Source of the DNA: Leptofilum sp965223525
GTDB taxonomy: Bacteria; Chloroflexota; Anaerolineae; Promineifilales; Promineifilaceae
Direction of reading: 5' to 3'
NCBI RefSeq assembly: GCF_965223525.1
Contig: NZ_CBDCWX010000005.1
Location: 2,618,366 to 2,682,365, forward strand
DNA length: 64,000 nucleotides
The notes below the pieces were generated by a model. That model was not told the origin of the DNA. It did not search any database and was given only the letters and a program-made list of their open reading frames with translations. Positions within the stretch are counted from its first letter, which is position 1; every line of letters begins with the position of its first letter. The translations under genes were made by a program, and so were the position numbers. This document shows positions 1 to 10,695 of this stretch, piece by piece.

Positions 1-2743
1 TGAACGTTTCATTGATCTCATCCACAGTATCGCCATTGACGGTGATGCTGATTGTGTCGCTGGCCAAACCGGGGGTGATGGTGAGCGTGTCGGTTGCCGA
101 GATGAAGTCTGAGCCAGCAGTGGCGCTGTCTGCAGCCGTTTGGTAATCCACGGTGATGGTTTTGCCGCTGGCGGCAGTGAGGTTGACCACAAAGTTAGCG
201 ATAGTGGTACCGCTATCACCTTCAGTGACGCTCACATCTTGGATAGAAAGTTCAGGCGGCAGATCGTCATCGGTGATGGTGGCTTCGGCACTGGTATCCG
301 TCAGGGTGACGTTGCTTTCGTTGCTTAATTCTACGGTGAACGTTTCATCAAATTCGTCGGTAGTGTCACCGTTGACCGTGATAGAGACGGTTTCTTCATC
401 GTCGCCGGGAGTGAAGGTGAGCGTGCCGCTATCTGCCACGTAATCTGCGCCAGCAACGGCCGTTCCGTCCATCGTGGCCCAATCTACCATAATGGTTTTG
501 GCACTGATGGCGGAGAGCGTGGCGGTGAAAACGGCCGTCACTGTGCCACTATCCCCTTCTGTAACCGTAACGTCGTCCATCGTCAGCGTTGGCGGGTCGT
601 CATTATCCAGGATGGTGCCGGTCGCCGTATCATCCCCCAACTGGCTCGCGCCAGAAGGATTGCTCAAGGTGACGGTCAACGTTTCGTCAAACTCGTCTAT
701 GGTGTCCCCCAGAATGGCGACATTGACGGTTTGGGTCATCGCGCTAGCGGCAAACGTTAGGGTATCGGAGATTGCGGTGTAGTCTGACCCTGCCAGAGCC
801 GTGCCGTCGGCCGTTTCATAATCTACCGTGTAGGTAGTGCTAGTCATAAACGAGCGGCTGACGATGAAGCTCATCTGGCTGCTGCCCGCATCGCCTTCCG
901 TGAGGCTGGCGTCGCTGATGAAGAAGCCAATGCCATCTTCGTAAGCACCACTGTCGCACACGCCGCCCACTGGCCGCAGGTTGCCGCGCTGATCGGTAGC
1001 GGGGCAAGTGACGTCGTTGCCGCCGTCAATGGCGGGGCTGCCAACGCTTAGCCCGTAGTTGAACGTTTCGCCGCCGTTGAGCGCTAGCGGCTGCAGCAGC
1101 GGATTGCTGGTGCTGTCGTTGCCGCCGCTTAGACCGCAACTAGCGGTGGCAAAATTGTAGTCGGCGGAGGTAATGGTGCCGCTGCAATCGGCTCCAGACG
1201 GGGCAGCGTTGCCAAAGATGATGCTGCTGCCCACGGTGAGCGTGCCGCCACTGTTGCTCAAACCGCCACCATTGTTAGTGGCTGTGTTTTCAGAGAGGGT
1301 AACGTTGGTGAGGACGGCCGTACCAGCGTTGCTAATGCCAGCACCACTACCAGCCCCGTTGCCGCTCATGGTAACGTTGGTCATGGTGAGTGTGCCTGCA
1401 TTGCTGATGCCGCCACCCAACGTTGCGCCAACGGTGGTGTTGGTAAGAATGGCACTGTTGGAAATGGTGGCATGGCCGTTCATGTCGAGTGCGATGCCGC
1501 CGCCGCCAGTGGTGCTGTCGTTTGTATGAATAGTGCCGCCGCTGATGGTTACAGTTCCTTCGCCAGCGTAGATGCCGCCGCCCATATTGCCTGCACTATT
1601 GCTGAAGATGGCTCCACCGTTTTGAACGAAACGGCCTGCTGCATCCCCAATTTCCATACCGCCGCCGTCGTTTACGGCCGTGTTGAGCGAGATGTTACCG
1701 TCATTCAGGGTAGTTAATCCCTGGAAAATGTAGAGACCGCCGCCACCAAAAATATTGGCGATAGAGCGGTTTTCGGTGATGTCGCCGCCGTTGATGGTGA
1801 GCGTGCCTTGTGTATTGAAGACGTAAACACCACCGCCGTAATTGGCTTCGTTATCAATAATTTGGCCACCATTTAACACAGCAGAGCCACCTGCCACACC
1901 GCCGGAGACAAGAATACCGCCACCTCGGAAGGCCTGGTTGTTGCGAATTTCGCCGCCGTCTATGGTGGCAGATCCCTGAGCTACATGAATGCCCCCACCG
2001 GGGAATCCGCTGGTTGTATTGGCGGTGTTATCGTTAATTTGGCCGCTGTTCATTTGCAGGGTGGCGTTGGCCAGGTTGAGAGAGATACCGCCACCGCTGG
2101 CAACGGCCGTATTCGTAAGCACCTGCGAATTATCAAAGGTAATGCTGCCGTTGTTTGAATAAATACCCCCGCCGCTATTGCCCGCCGTGTTGCTTAAAAT
2201 TTGGGTGCCGGTCAGCGTGAGCGAACCGCTGGCGATGGCGATACCGCCACCGTTGGTGCTGGCCATGTTGCCCGTAATGACAACGCTGTCGAAGGCAAGG
2301 CTGGCCGCGCCTGTCGCGTTAACGCCGCCGCCACTGCTGGCAGAATTACCACCCTGAATGGTTAAATCATTGAAGCTGACGGTTCCAGCGGTGACGTTGA
2401 AAACGCGGCTGTTGCCTTGCGCGTCTATGAAGGTGTCGGTGGCACTGTTGCCGTTGAAGGTTATGTTTTCAGAAACTGTTAGCGTGCCATTTGTATCCGA
2501 GAGGGTGTAGGTGCCAGCCGGAATGTTGATCACGTCGTCTTCGCTGTTGCTGCTAGCCACGGCAATTGCATCTCGTAGTGAACAAGTTCCTACGCAGCTA
2601 CCATCATTTTCATCGTGAAAAATGTTGACATTGAAGACGGCCGCATGAGCAACATCAGTTTGTTGGAACGTTGAGAGCAATACAGGGACAAGAAAAAGCG
2701 CCAGCAAAAAGGCTGGGAGGATAGAAAGGATTCGTTTGTTCAT
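1..2743 (-). CDS. Secreted beta-helix / Calx-beta repeat surface protein (3' end outside window)
   Basis: The frame read leftwards from the ATG at 2741-2743 stays open to the window edge, so at least 914 residues are present and the C-terminus is missing. GGAG lies five bases before the ATG. The start is a signal peptide (MNKRILSILP, then a hydrophobic run ending near AHA), followed by the motif CSLRDAI typical of CSLREA-domain proteins. Next comes a long series of degenerate repeats with GGGI or GGGV and NTA, characteristic of Pmp-like parallel beta-helices. It is closed by DQRGNLRPVGGVCDSGAYE, a cap often seen in Chloroflexota surface proteins. At least three Calx-beta domains follow (VTEGDSGT, DYxTADGTA, DEFDETxTV). 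I infer a secreted or cell-surface adhesin or sheath-like protein; the ligand is unknown and the anchor would lie beyond base 1. Confidence 0.85.
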   Translation of the reverse strand, partial: MNKRILSILPAFLLALFLVPVLLSTFQQTDVAHAAVFNVNIFHDENDGSCVGTCSLRDAIAVASSNSEDDVINIPAGTYTLSDTNGTLTVSENITFNGNSATDTFIDAQGNSRVFNVTAGTVSFNDLTIQGGNSASSGGGVNATGAASLAFDSVVITGNMASTNGGGIAIASGSLTLTGTQILSNTAGNSGGGIYSNNGSITFDNSQVLTNTAVASGGGISLNLANATLQMNSGQINDNTANTTSGFPGGGIHVAQGSATIDGGEIRNNQAFRGGGILVSGGVAGGSAVLNGGQIIDNEANYGGGVYVFNTQGTLTINGGDITENRSIANIFGGGGLYIFQGLTTLNDGNISLNTAVNDGGGMEIGDAAGRFVQNGGAIFSNSAGNMGGGIYAGEGTVTISGGTIHTNDSTTGGGGIALDMNGHATISNSAILTNTTVGATLGGGISNAGTLTMTNVTMSGNGAGSGAGISNAGTAVLTNVTLSENTATNNGGGLSNSGGTLTVGSSIIFGNAAPSGADCSGTITSADYNFATASCGLSGGNDSTSNPLLQPLALNGGETFNYGLSVGSPAIDGGNDVTCPATDQRGNLRPVGGVCDSGAYEDGIGFFISDASLTEGDAGSSQMSFIVSRSFMTSTTYTVDYETADGTALAGSDYTAISDTLTFAASAMTQTVNVAILGDTIDEFDETLTVTLSNPSGASQLGDDTATGTILDNDDPPTLTMDDVTVTEGDSGTVTAVFTATLSAISAKTIMVDWATMDGTAVAGADYVADSGTLTFTPGDDEETVSITVNGDTTDEFDETFTVELSNESNVTLTDTSAEATITDDDLPPELSIQDVSVTEGDSGTTIANFVVNLTAASGKTITVDYQTAADSATAGSDFISATDTLTITPGLASDTISITVNGDTVDEINETF

Positions 2744-2800
2744 TTAATCTCCAATACAGCTACAGTTTTTTTACAGATACTGGCAAAAATATAAGCGTTC

Positions 2801-2870
2801 AGGTGACAGTCACTTTCTTCCAGAGGTGATGGCAAAATCCAAACTGTGTTTAAGTAACTGTCACCTCTGG
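2801..2870. repeat. Inverted repeat of the GTGACAGTCAC family, nested arms
   Basis: AGGTGACAGT at 2801-2810 is the exact reverse complement of ACTGTCACCT at 2857-2866. A second overlapping pair, CCAGAGGTGA at 2820-2829 and TCACCTCTGG at 2861-2870, could form a mutually exclusive stem. It lies between two divergently transcribed genes. Related elements occur at 10696, 33828 and 35290. Confidence 0.7.
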
Positions 2871-3008
2871 GACTGAACAGTTACAAAATATTTATGATTT
2901 CATTATGTGCTGTTTGAGAAGGTTAGCAAAATTGCATTACAAAAATGGTTAAGAAAGGCTGCCAATTCAGTTTCTTTTTCTGCGGATAGCCTGGGACGGT
3001 TTTTTGGC

Positions 3009-3014
3009 TACAAT
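3009..3014 (+). promoter_or_regulatory. Possible -10 box (TACAAT) seven bases before the ATP-grasp start
   Basis: TACAAT is followed by GGCGTC and then ATG at 3021. If used as a -10 element, transcription would begin at or next to the start codon, giving a leaderless or nearly leaderless mRNA. No convincing -35 box is visible, so this is tentative. Confidence 0.35.
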
Positions 3015-3020
3015 GGCGTC

Positions 3021-4277
3021 ATGTCTGCAAATGAAAAAACGGTGCTGCTTCTAACCACCCCCCAAAGTTACCGGGCTGACGCTTTTGTGTCTGCGGCGCG
3101 TCAATTGGGTATTGCATTGGTCGTAGGAGTAGATTTGCCGGAATCACTAGCCGCTCAATGGGGTGTCCAGCTTCATTTGGACTTTAGCCAGCCAGAAACG
3201 GCCGTTACCCACATCATTGAGTTTGCCAAGAAACGGCCGTTAGCCGCCATCATTCCCGTAGACGATGCCGGAGCAGTGCTGGCAGCCCGTGCCAGCCGGG
3301 AACTGGGCTTGCCGCACAACAACGTGGCGGCAGCCGAGGCGGCACGGGACAAACACCAAATGCGGCAGATGCTGGCGGCGGCTGGTGTGAACTCCCCAAA
3401 ATTCAAACGATTTTCTCTTGATGATCCACTATCTGAGATGAACGCGCAGGTTTTGGCCGAGATTGGTTTTCCTTGCGTGGTGAAGCCGCTATACCTGAAC
3501 GGCAGCCGTGGCGTGATGCGAGCCAACGATGCCACAGAGCTGGCAGCGGTTGTATCTCGGCTGCGAGGAATGTTGCCGAGCGGTGCCGACTTTTTAGTGG
3601 AAAGCTATTTGCCTGGGGTGGAGGTGGCGTTGGAGGGAGTGTTGGAAAACGGCCGTCTCCATCCCCTCGCCATTTTTGACAAGCCAGACCCGCTGGAAGG
3701 CCCCTTTTTTGAAGAGACAATCTACATGACGCCCTCCTGCCTGCCAGATGAAGTACAGCAGCAAATTGTGGAAACGGCCGCTGCCGGGGCGGCGGCGTTG
3801 GGCTTGCAGCTAGGTTCGGTTCATGCAGAACTGCGGGTAAATGAGGCTGGTGCGTGGATTGTGGAGGTGAACGGCCGTTCCATCGGCGGCCTCTGCTCCC
3901 AAACGCTCCGGTTTGACATGGGTCTTTCTTTAGAAGAGCTGATTTTGCGGCAAGCGACGGGCTTGCCCGTAAGCCATTTGCAGCGGGAGCAGCAGGCCAG
4001 CGGCGTGATGATGATTCCCATTCCCCACGGCGGCATTTTGCGCGGCGTTCGCGGCGTCGCTGCGGCGCAAGCCATCCCCGGCGTGGATGAAGTGACGATT
4101 ACCGCACCGCTCAACAATCGTCTCGTCCCCTTGCCAGAAGGCGAAAGCTACCTCGGCTTTATCTTCGCCACGGGCAACGCTCCTGCCGAGGTGGAAAACG
4201 CACTGCGCCAGGCGCACGCGCAGCTAAATTTTCAAATTGATGAGGAGATTCGGTTGGCGGTAATCGGTAATCAGTGA
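3021..4277 (+). CDS. ATP-grasp domain protein (carboxylate-amine ligase type)
   Basis: A 418-residue protein. It has an N-terminal Rossmann-like pre-ATP-grasp region (KTVLLLTTPQSYRADAF) and then an ATP-grasp fold: GFPCVVKPLYLNGSRGV for the nucleotide lysine and glycine loop, and AELRVNEAGAWIVEVNGRSIGG for the metal-binding Glu/Asn segment. The C-terminal part (HGGILRGVRGV, PLPEGESYLGFIFATG) resembles the lid seen in BL00235/CARNS1-like ligases. Enzymes of this type couple ATP hydrolysis to amide or peptide bond formation through an acyl phosphate; the substrate cannot be told from sequence. The frame is open upstream from a GTG at 2907, but that extension does not look like protein. The ATG at 3021 begins exactly at the first conserved strand and has a possible -10 box just upstream. 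It is convergent with yggX. Confidence 0.8.
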   Translation: MSANEKTVLLLTTPQSYRADAFVSAARQLGIALVVGVDLPESLAAQWGVQLHLDFSQPETAVTHIIEFAKKRPLAAIIPVDDAGAVLAARASRELGLPHNNVAAAEAARDKHQMRQMLAAAGVNSPKFKRFSLDDPLSEMNAQVLAEIGFPCVVKPLYLNGSRGVMRANDATELAAVVSRLRGMLPSGADFLVESYLPGVEVALEGVLENGRLHPLAIFDKPDPLEGPFFEETIYMTPSCLPDEVQQQIVETAAAGAAALGLQLGSVHAELRVNEAGAWIVEVNGRSIGGLCSQTLRFDMGLSLEELILRQATGLPVSHLQREQQASGVMMIPIPHGGILRGVRGVAAAQAIPGVDEVTITAPLNNRLVPLPEGESYLGFIFATGNAPAEVENALRQAHAQLNFQIDEEIRLAVIGNQ

Positions 4278-4327
4278 ACGGTAAACGGTAATCGGTTTAG
4301 GGATTACCGATAACGGATTACCAATTA
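4263..4327. repeat. GGTAATCGGTAATC-family inverted repeat
   Basis: CGGTAATC at 4286-4293 pairs with GATTACCG at 4302-4309 across an eight-base loop, with further degenerate GTAATC/GATTAC copies outside. It starts inside the last codons of the ATP-grasp gene and ends at the yggX stop. A close relative lies at 29838-29905 with the same arm sequence and the same spacing. It may act as a terminator between the convergent genes. Confidence 0.75.
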
Positions 4328-4630
4328 CTTTTTGCGTGGTGCGGCAGTAGGCGGCGTCCAATCTTCCGGCATTTGGGCACCTGCACCGAAGAAGAACTCA
4401 TCCATTTGCTCAAACAGAAAGTCGTTAGACCGGGGATCGGCCAGGTTGAGGCCGTAATGGTTGATGAGGATGGTGGATTGCTGCTGCCACATATCCCATG
4501 CTTGCCCAGAGATTTCATTGTAGATGCGTTCGCCAAGTGGGCCGGGAAACGGCCGTCGCGGCAATGCCTCTAATTCACGATTCAGCTTGGCACAGTGAAC
4601 GACAGTGATTGTTTTTTCGTAACGAGCCAT
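4325..4630 (-). CDS. yggX: YggX family Fe(2+)-trafficking / oxidative damage protection protein
   Basis: 101 residues, close to the usual 90 or so for the family. Diagnostic stretches are CAKLNRELEALPRRPFPG near the N-terminus, then GERIYNEISGQAWDMWQ, TILINHYGLNLADPRSNDFL and EQMDEFFFG. These match the conserved YggX core, including the single N-terminal Cys thought to be important for protecting iron-sulfur proteins. The E. coli protein is a small cytosolic factor implicated in iron handling and Fe-S cluster protection. The C-terminal tail (AQMPEDWTPPTAAPRKK) is an extra low-complexity extension. A link to the Fe-S-rich formate dehydrogenases next door is only an inference from proximity. 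It is convergent with the ATP-grasp gene. Confidence 0.93.
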   Translation of the reverse strand: MARYEKTITVVHCAKLNRELEALPRRPFPGPLGERIYNEISGQAWDMWQQQSTILINHYGLNLADPRSNDFLFEQMDEFFFGAGAQMPEDWTPPTAAPRKK

Positions 4631-4718
4631 AAGGCCCCCTTAATTTCATTTGCTGATTTCTAATGTATCTAATCGTAATTCGACAACCATAAATCGTCAA
4701 TTTTTAGGTGAGTGAGCT

Positions 4719-5660
4719 TTGCGCGTTTTATTTTTTGGCATGTTAGGCTCGTTGACACGGCGGCCGCTGGCGGCTTTGTTGGCAACGGGCGTTGACCTTT
4801 GTGGCCTGGTGCTTCCTGCCGAAATGGTGCCACCGTTTGAGTTGGTGGATAACGGCCGTTCCCAAACCCCCATCACGCTAATCCACCCCCAGCCACACAT
4901 CCAAAACCTGCTCCAGAGTAGCCAAACGGCCTCACCGCTGGCATTGGCTGCCAGTTTCAACGTGCCTGCTTTTGCCGTGCGCCAGTTAGCTGCGCCCGAG
5001 ACGATTGCTACCTTACTTGCCTTGCAGCCCGACCTTATTTGCGTCTCCTGTTTTCCGCATTTGCTGCCGCCAGAAATTTTGCAACTGCCCCGCTTGGGCT
5101 GCCTGAATGTGCATCCCTCGCTGCTGCCCCGCTTTCGTGGGCCCGCACCACTCTTTTGGGCATTGCGGGCGGGCGTAGCGCAAACGGGCGTGACGATTCA
5201 TTTTATGGATGAAAACTTTGATACGGGGGATGTGGTTTTGCAACAGCCGTTTCCCCTTCCAGACGGTATTACCCATGCAGAATTAGAAGCAAAGTTGGCT
5301 CAGATAGGTGCAGAGTTACTGGTAGAAGCCGTGCAAAAGTTGGCACTTGGCGAACTGTCACGCCAGCCCCAACCAGCCGGGTTCACCAGCGATCCTTGGC
5401 CCACCGATGCAGATTTTGTTCTGGATTTAAGCTGGTCTGCCCGACGTGCCTACAACTTTATGCGCGGCACGATGAATTGGGAACGGCCGTATTTCATTGA
5501 GATTACAGGCAGGCGGATTTGGTTAGAAACGGCCGTTGCTTACCAACCAAATGCTCAGCAAAACGAGATTGTTCTCCAGCAAGGCAAGACGCTATTTTCC
5601 CAATTTTCACCAGGGATATTACAGGTTGTCATTTTATCTGAGTCATCATTGGTAAACTAA
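4719..5660 (+). CDS. Formyltransferase family protein, Fmt-like
   Basis: 313 residues with the formyl-THF transferase core: LNVHPSLLPRFRGPAPLFWAL contains the Asn-His-Ser type catalytic site, and TGVTIHFMDENFDTGDVVLQ carries the conserved Asp. The C-terminal third (RRAYNFMRGTMNWERPYFIE) resembles the Fmt C-terminal domain. Fmt uses 10-formyl-THF to formylate initiator Met-tRNA. The N-terminus (FFGMLGSLTRRPLAALL) departs from the typical FAGTP motif of Fmt, so this may be a paralogue acting on another amine, for instance a sugar nucleotide or metabolite. The start is TTG at 4719, preceded by AGGTGAG; no in-frame ATG fits better. The long spacer after the gene holds no obvious terminator. Confidence 0.75.
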   Translation: MRVLFFGMLGSLTRRPLAALLATGVDLCGLVLPAEMVPPFELVDNGRSQTPITLIHPQPHIQNLLQSSQTASPLALAASFNVPAFAVRQLAAPETIATLLALQPDLICVSCFPHLLPPEILQLPRLGCLNVHPSLLPRFRGPAPLFWALRAGVAQTGVTIHFMDENFDTGDVVLQQPFPLPDGITHAELEAKLAQIGAELLVEAVQKLALGELSRQPQPAGFTSDPWPTDADFVLDLSWSARRAYNFMRGTMNWERPYFIEITGRRIWLETAVAYQPNAQQNEIVLQQGKTLFSQFSPGILQVVILSESSLVN

Positions 5661-5771
5661 TATATCTCAGCTACAATTGTCACAAACCACCCAATCCTTT
5701 GTCGCAACCCCGTTTGGCTTACCCCACAATTTTTGAGCCAGATTAGGCGACGAACCGCTAAGGAGTGACCT
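5661..5771. other. Spacer before the formate dehydrogenase locus
   Basis: About 110 bases with no open frame. The only clear signal is AAGGAG at 5760-5765 serving the GTG start of the NuoE-NuoF fusion. No hairpin repeat or convincing promoter was recognised. Confidence 0.5.
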
Positions 5772-7508
5772 GTGACCACTGCTGCGCCACCTGTTGATTT
5801 GACGTTGCTCACCCGGCTGTTGGAAAGATACAACGGCCGTTCCCGCGAAGCCCTTCTCCCATTTTTACACCAAGCTCAAGAAATTTATGGCTGGCTGCCG
5901 CCCGAAGTGCAGGAAGCCATCGGCAAAACGCTGCGCGTGCCCCTAGCCGACATACACGGCGTCATTGAGTTTTACACCATGCTGTACAACAAGCCGACAG
6001 CACGCCAGGTGATTCGCGTTTGTGAAGATTTGGCCTGCAGCCAGGAAGGGAGCCACGCCGTCATTCAGGCCATCAGCGAGGCAACCGGGTTGGAACCGGG
6101 TGAAACAGACGCCGATTGTAGCCTGACATTTGAAGCAGTGCCCTGCCTGGGCATGTGTGAACACGCCCCCTGCGCCCTAAACGGTGAACGCCCCGCAGGC
6201 AGCCTAACGGCCGAAAACGTGCCAGACTTTTTAGCCAATAACTTGCCAGAAGTAAGAGCGCGGCCACGGGGCGGCCCATTCATTAAGCTGGCACGTGTGG
6301 GCAAAATCAATCCCGCTAGTTTGGTAGATTATGAAGCCCATGCAGGCTACACCGGCTTGCGTAAAGCGGTGGATATGACCCCAGAACAGCTTATCGAAAT
6401 GGTAGACAGCTTTGCCATTTTGGGGCGTGGTGGAGCCATGTTCCCCCTCGGCCGCAAATGGTTTTTTACCCGTGGGGCTTCCGACGATCCGCGTAAAAAG
6501 CATATCGTCGTCAACGCCGACGAAAGCGAACCTGGCACTTTCAAAGACCGCTGCCTAATGGAAGAAGACCCCTTTGCCGTAATTGAAGCGATGACGATTG
6601 CCGCTTACGCCGTCGGTGCCGAAAATGGCTGGATTTTTGTGCGAGGCGAATATCCTCGCGCCCATAACCGTCTGCACCACGCCGTGGATGAGGCGATGAA
6701 GGCGGGCTATCTGGGACAAAATATTCTGGGCAAAAAAGGGTTTAACTTTACGGTTCATGTCCGTCTGGGCGCGGGTGCTTACATTTGTGGTGAGGAGACG
6801 GCACTATTTGAGGCCATCGAGGGCAAACGGGGCTTTCCACGCATGAAACCGCCATATCCCACGACGCACGGGCTGTTTGGTCAGCCAACGGCCGTCAACA
6901 ACGTAGAAACCCTCGTCGCCATGTTAGCCGCCCTCACCATCGGCGAAGCCTCTTGGAACATGATTGGCTCAAAGGAATCACCCGGCACCAAGCTGTTTTG
7001 CCTCAGTGGCGATGTAGCTGACCCTGGCATTTATGAAGTGCCATTTGGCCTCACCATCCGTAACCTGATTGGCATGGCAGGCGGTGTGCCCAACGGCAAA
7101 GCGGTGCAGGCCGTGCTGATGGGCGGAGCAGCCGGGGTCTTCATTGGGTCAGACAAGCTGGACACGCCGCTCACCTACGAAGATGCTCAGGCGGCAGGCA
7201 TCCCCCTTGGCTCTGGCGTGATTATGGTTTTCGATGAAACGGCCGATCTCCGCCAACACCTATTAGAACTGGCCCACTTTTTTGCCCACGAAAGCTGCGG
7301 CAAATGCTTCCCCTGCCAAATCGGCACCCAACGGCAGCTAGAAATTTTAGACCGCATTGCCCACAACGGCGGCCCGCGCCCCAGCGACAAGCAAACCTTG
7401 CTCGATGTGGGTTTTACCATGACGGAAACTTCGCTGTGCGGTCTGGGGCAAACGGCCGCTTCCGCCATCGTTAGTGCCATTGAGCTGTGGCCGGAATTGG
7501 TTGAATAG
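5772..7508 (+). CDS. NuoE-NuoF fusion, NADH diaphorase subunit of formate dehydrogenase
   Basis: 578 residues joining two complex I-type modules. Residues 1-160 are a NuoE-like thioredoxin fold with the [2Fe-2S] ligands C84, C89, C125 and C129. The rest is NuoF-like: the NADH/FMN loop (LGRGGAMFPLGRKW near residue 217), ESEPGTFKDR, GAGAYICGEETALFE, and the [4Fe-4S] ligands in ESCGKCFPCQIGT with the fourth Cys in SLCGLG. Such subunits pass electrons from a formate dehydrogenase catalytic subunit to NAD+ in the cytosol. In the loop, GAM replaces the usual GAG, and FPLG replaces FPTG. A separate NuoE plus NuoF pair follows at 8480-10692, so this fusion probably serves the second catalytic subunit; the assignment is inference. 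Start GTG at 5772 behind AAGGAG. Confidence 0.88.
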   Translation: MTTAAPPVDLTLLTRLLERYNGRSREALLPFLHQAQEIYGWLPPEVQEAIGKTLRVPLADIHGVIEFYTMLYNKPTARQVIRVCEDLACSQEGSHAVIQAISEATGLEPGETDADCSLTFEAVPCLGMCEHAPCALNGERPAGSLTAENVPDFLANNLPEVRARPRGGPFIKLARVGKINPASLVDYEAHAGYTGLRKAVDMTPEQLIEMVDSFAILGRGGAMFPLGRKWFFTRGASDDPRKKHIVVNADESEPGTFKDRCLMEEDPFAVIEAMTIAAYAVGAENGWIFVRGEYPRAHNRLHHAVDEAMKAGYLGQNILGKKGFNFTVHVRLGAGAYICGEETALFEAIEGKRGFPRMKPPYPTTHGLFGQPTAVNNVETLVAMLAALTIGEASWNMIGSKESPGTKLFCLSGDVADPGIYEVPFGLTIRNLIGMAGGVPNGKAVQAVLMGGAAGVFIGSDKLDTPLTYEDAQAAGIPLGSGVIMVFDETADLRQHLLELAHFFAHESCGKCFPCQIGTQRQLEILDRIAHNGGPRPSDKQTLLDVGFTMTETSLCGLGQTAASAIVSAIELWPELVE

Positions 7509-7553
7509 CCTGAGGCTTATGCACTTTAGGAATTAAAGTCGGCAACAATTTGG

Positions 7554-7613
7554 GGTAGGGGCAGACCCCCGTGTCTGCCCGAATTGGGGCGCACACGGGG
7601 ATGCGCCCCTACC
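7554..7613. repeat. Double-hairpin intergenic repeat (GGTAGGGGCAGACC type)
   Basis: Outer arms GGTAGGGGC and GCCCCTACC enclose two internal stems, one around GGGCAGAC/GTCTGCCC and one around GGGGCGCAC/GTGCGCCCC-like arms. The element fills the gap between the NuoEF fusion and fdhD. From memory, sequences of this kind recur in intergenic DNA of many environmental bacteria; I cannot verify that here. Confidence 0.7.
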
Positions 7614-7655
7614 AATACTCGATTTATTAAAAACTAACAGCCTCATGAATCAGGT

Positions 7656-8474
7656 GTGAACGTGACAAATAACGGCAGCCGCCCAACCATCATCGAAACA
7701 GCAGCAGGGGTTCAGCCCACGCAGTACATTTCTTTGGGTGCAGGCGACCCCAAAGATGTGGCTGGCTGGGTGGTGGAAGAAGCCCAAATTTGCATTTCGG
7801 TGAATGGTGATGAGCTGGCCACCTTCATGGCCTCGCCGCGTGATCTGGAAGCGATGGCCGTTGGTTTTCTAGCCAACGAAGGCATCATTCAGCATCCCGA
7901 TGAGATTCGCCACCTGCATCTTTCAAAGAACAACTGTGTGGACGTATGGCTGCACGACACAAATTTTGAGAAACCACGCAAATTTATCATCACCGCTGGC
8001 TGCGGCGGTGGCGTGACCTTTGATGATTTATCCGGTGAGCATGAGCCGTTAACGGCAGACTTAGCGGCGACGACAGAGCAATTGGCAGAGTTGATGCGGC
8101 AGACCCATTTGGCGGCTGCGTTGTACCAACAGGCACGGGGAATTCATACGGCCGTTCTTGCCACCCCCTCCCAAATTTTGCTGCAAACGGAAGACATTGG
8201 CCGCCACAACTGCCTGGACAAGCTGTGCGGGGCAGCATTGTTGGCTGGATTGGACACTGAGGGGAAGATATTGTTGTCGAGCGGCCGTATTTCCAGCGAA
8301 ATGATCAACAAGGCCCGGCGGCTGGGTACACCCATCGTCTGTTCCCGCACTTCACCAACCAGCCTGTCTGTAGCTTTGGCCAACGCTTGGAACATTACAT
8401 TGGTCGCTTACCTGCGCCAAAATCGGATGCGAATTTACACCCACTCAAGTCGAATTCTGGATGAAAAGGATTAG
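7656..8474 (+). CDS. fdhD: FdhD, sulfurtransferase for formate dehydrogenase cofactor
   Basis: 272 residues. FdhD moves sulfur from the cysteine desulfurase IscS onto the molybdenum (or tungsten) bis-PGD cofactor and is required for active formate dehydrogenase. Family hallmarks are AMAVGFLANEGII, the cysteine loop ITAGCGGGV, EDIGRHNCLDKLCG, LLSSGRISSEMINKA and GTPIVCSRTSPTSLSVALA. The loop has a single Cys (AGCGGG) where the E. coli protein has a CxxC pair, a variant I believe also occurs in other lineages. It sits between the two NuoE/NuoF sets and probably serves both catalytic subunits. GTG at 7656 opens the frame; GTG at 7662 is an alternative start with AGG better placed. Confidence 0.92.
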   Translation: MNVTNNGSRPTIIETAAGVQPTQYISLGAGDPKDVAGWVVEEAQICISVNGDELATFMASPRDLEAMAVGFLANEGIIQHPDEIRHLHLSKNNCVDVWLHDTNFEKPRKFIITAGCGGGVTFDDLSGEHEPLTADLAATTEQLAELMRQTHLAAALYQQARGIHTAVLATPSQILLQTEDIGRHNCLDKLCGAALLAGLDTEGKILLSSGRISSEMINKARRLGTPIVCSRTSPTSLSVALANAWNITLVAYLRQNRMRIYTHSSRILDEKD

Positions 8475-8479
8475 TTTCC

Positions 8480-8994
8480 ATGACCACACCACATCCCAGC
8501 GGCGACGAACGGTATGCCGCCATTGACCTCACCATGAAGCGGTTCAAGTATGAAAAAGATGCCTTGCTAGAAGTACTCAACGCTGCTCAAGAAACCTTTG
8601 GCTACCTCTCCGAAGACCTGCTCATCTACATTTCGCAGCAGCTACATCTGCCTCTCATTCGCGTTTACGGTGTAGCCACCTTTTACCATATGTTCACCTT
8701 TGAGCCGCTAGGGGAACACAACGCCATCGTCTGCACCGGCACCGTTTGCCACGTTAAAGGCTCCGACCAAATTGTTAAAACCATTGCCGAAGCGTTTAAG
8801 ATTGAATCTGGCGAGACTACCCCAGATGGGTTCCTGAGTCTGACCGCTGCTCGCTGCATTGGCAGTTGCGGCTTGGCTCCCGTGGCCGTGCTGGATGGCA
8901 AAGTGATGGGCAAAGAAACGCCGCAGGGTATGTTGCGACGCATCGAGGAAATGGTTTCCATGTCCAGAAGAAAGCAACCTGTAGGGAGCCAATC

Positions 8995-8998
<4 letters not shown>
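8480..8998 (+). CDS. NuoE-like [2Fe-2S] subunit of NAD-linked formate dehydrogenase
   Basis: 172 residues with a helical N-terminus and a thioredoxin-like [2Fe-2S] domain, ligands C85, C90 (CTGTVC), C126 and C130 (CIGSC). This is the small subunit of the NADH diaphorase module and relays electrons between FMN and Fe-S centres. Its stop overlaps the ATG of the NuoF-like gene by four bases (ATGA at 8995), so the two are almost certainly translationally coupled. It starts five bases after fdhD. Gene order fdhD, E, F, A matches a single operon. Confidence 0.93.
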
Positions 8999-10692
<1,694 letters not shown>

Positions 10693-10695
10693 AGT

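Noticed and set aside
140..1717. Several plus-strand open frames of 62-118 codons in the first 1.7 kb
   Set aside because: They lie opposite the long minus-strand beta-helix/Calx-beta gene, which has a clear signal peptide, motifs and ribosome site.
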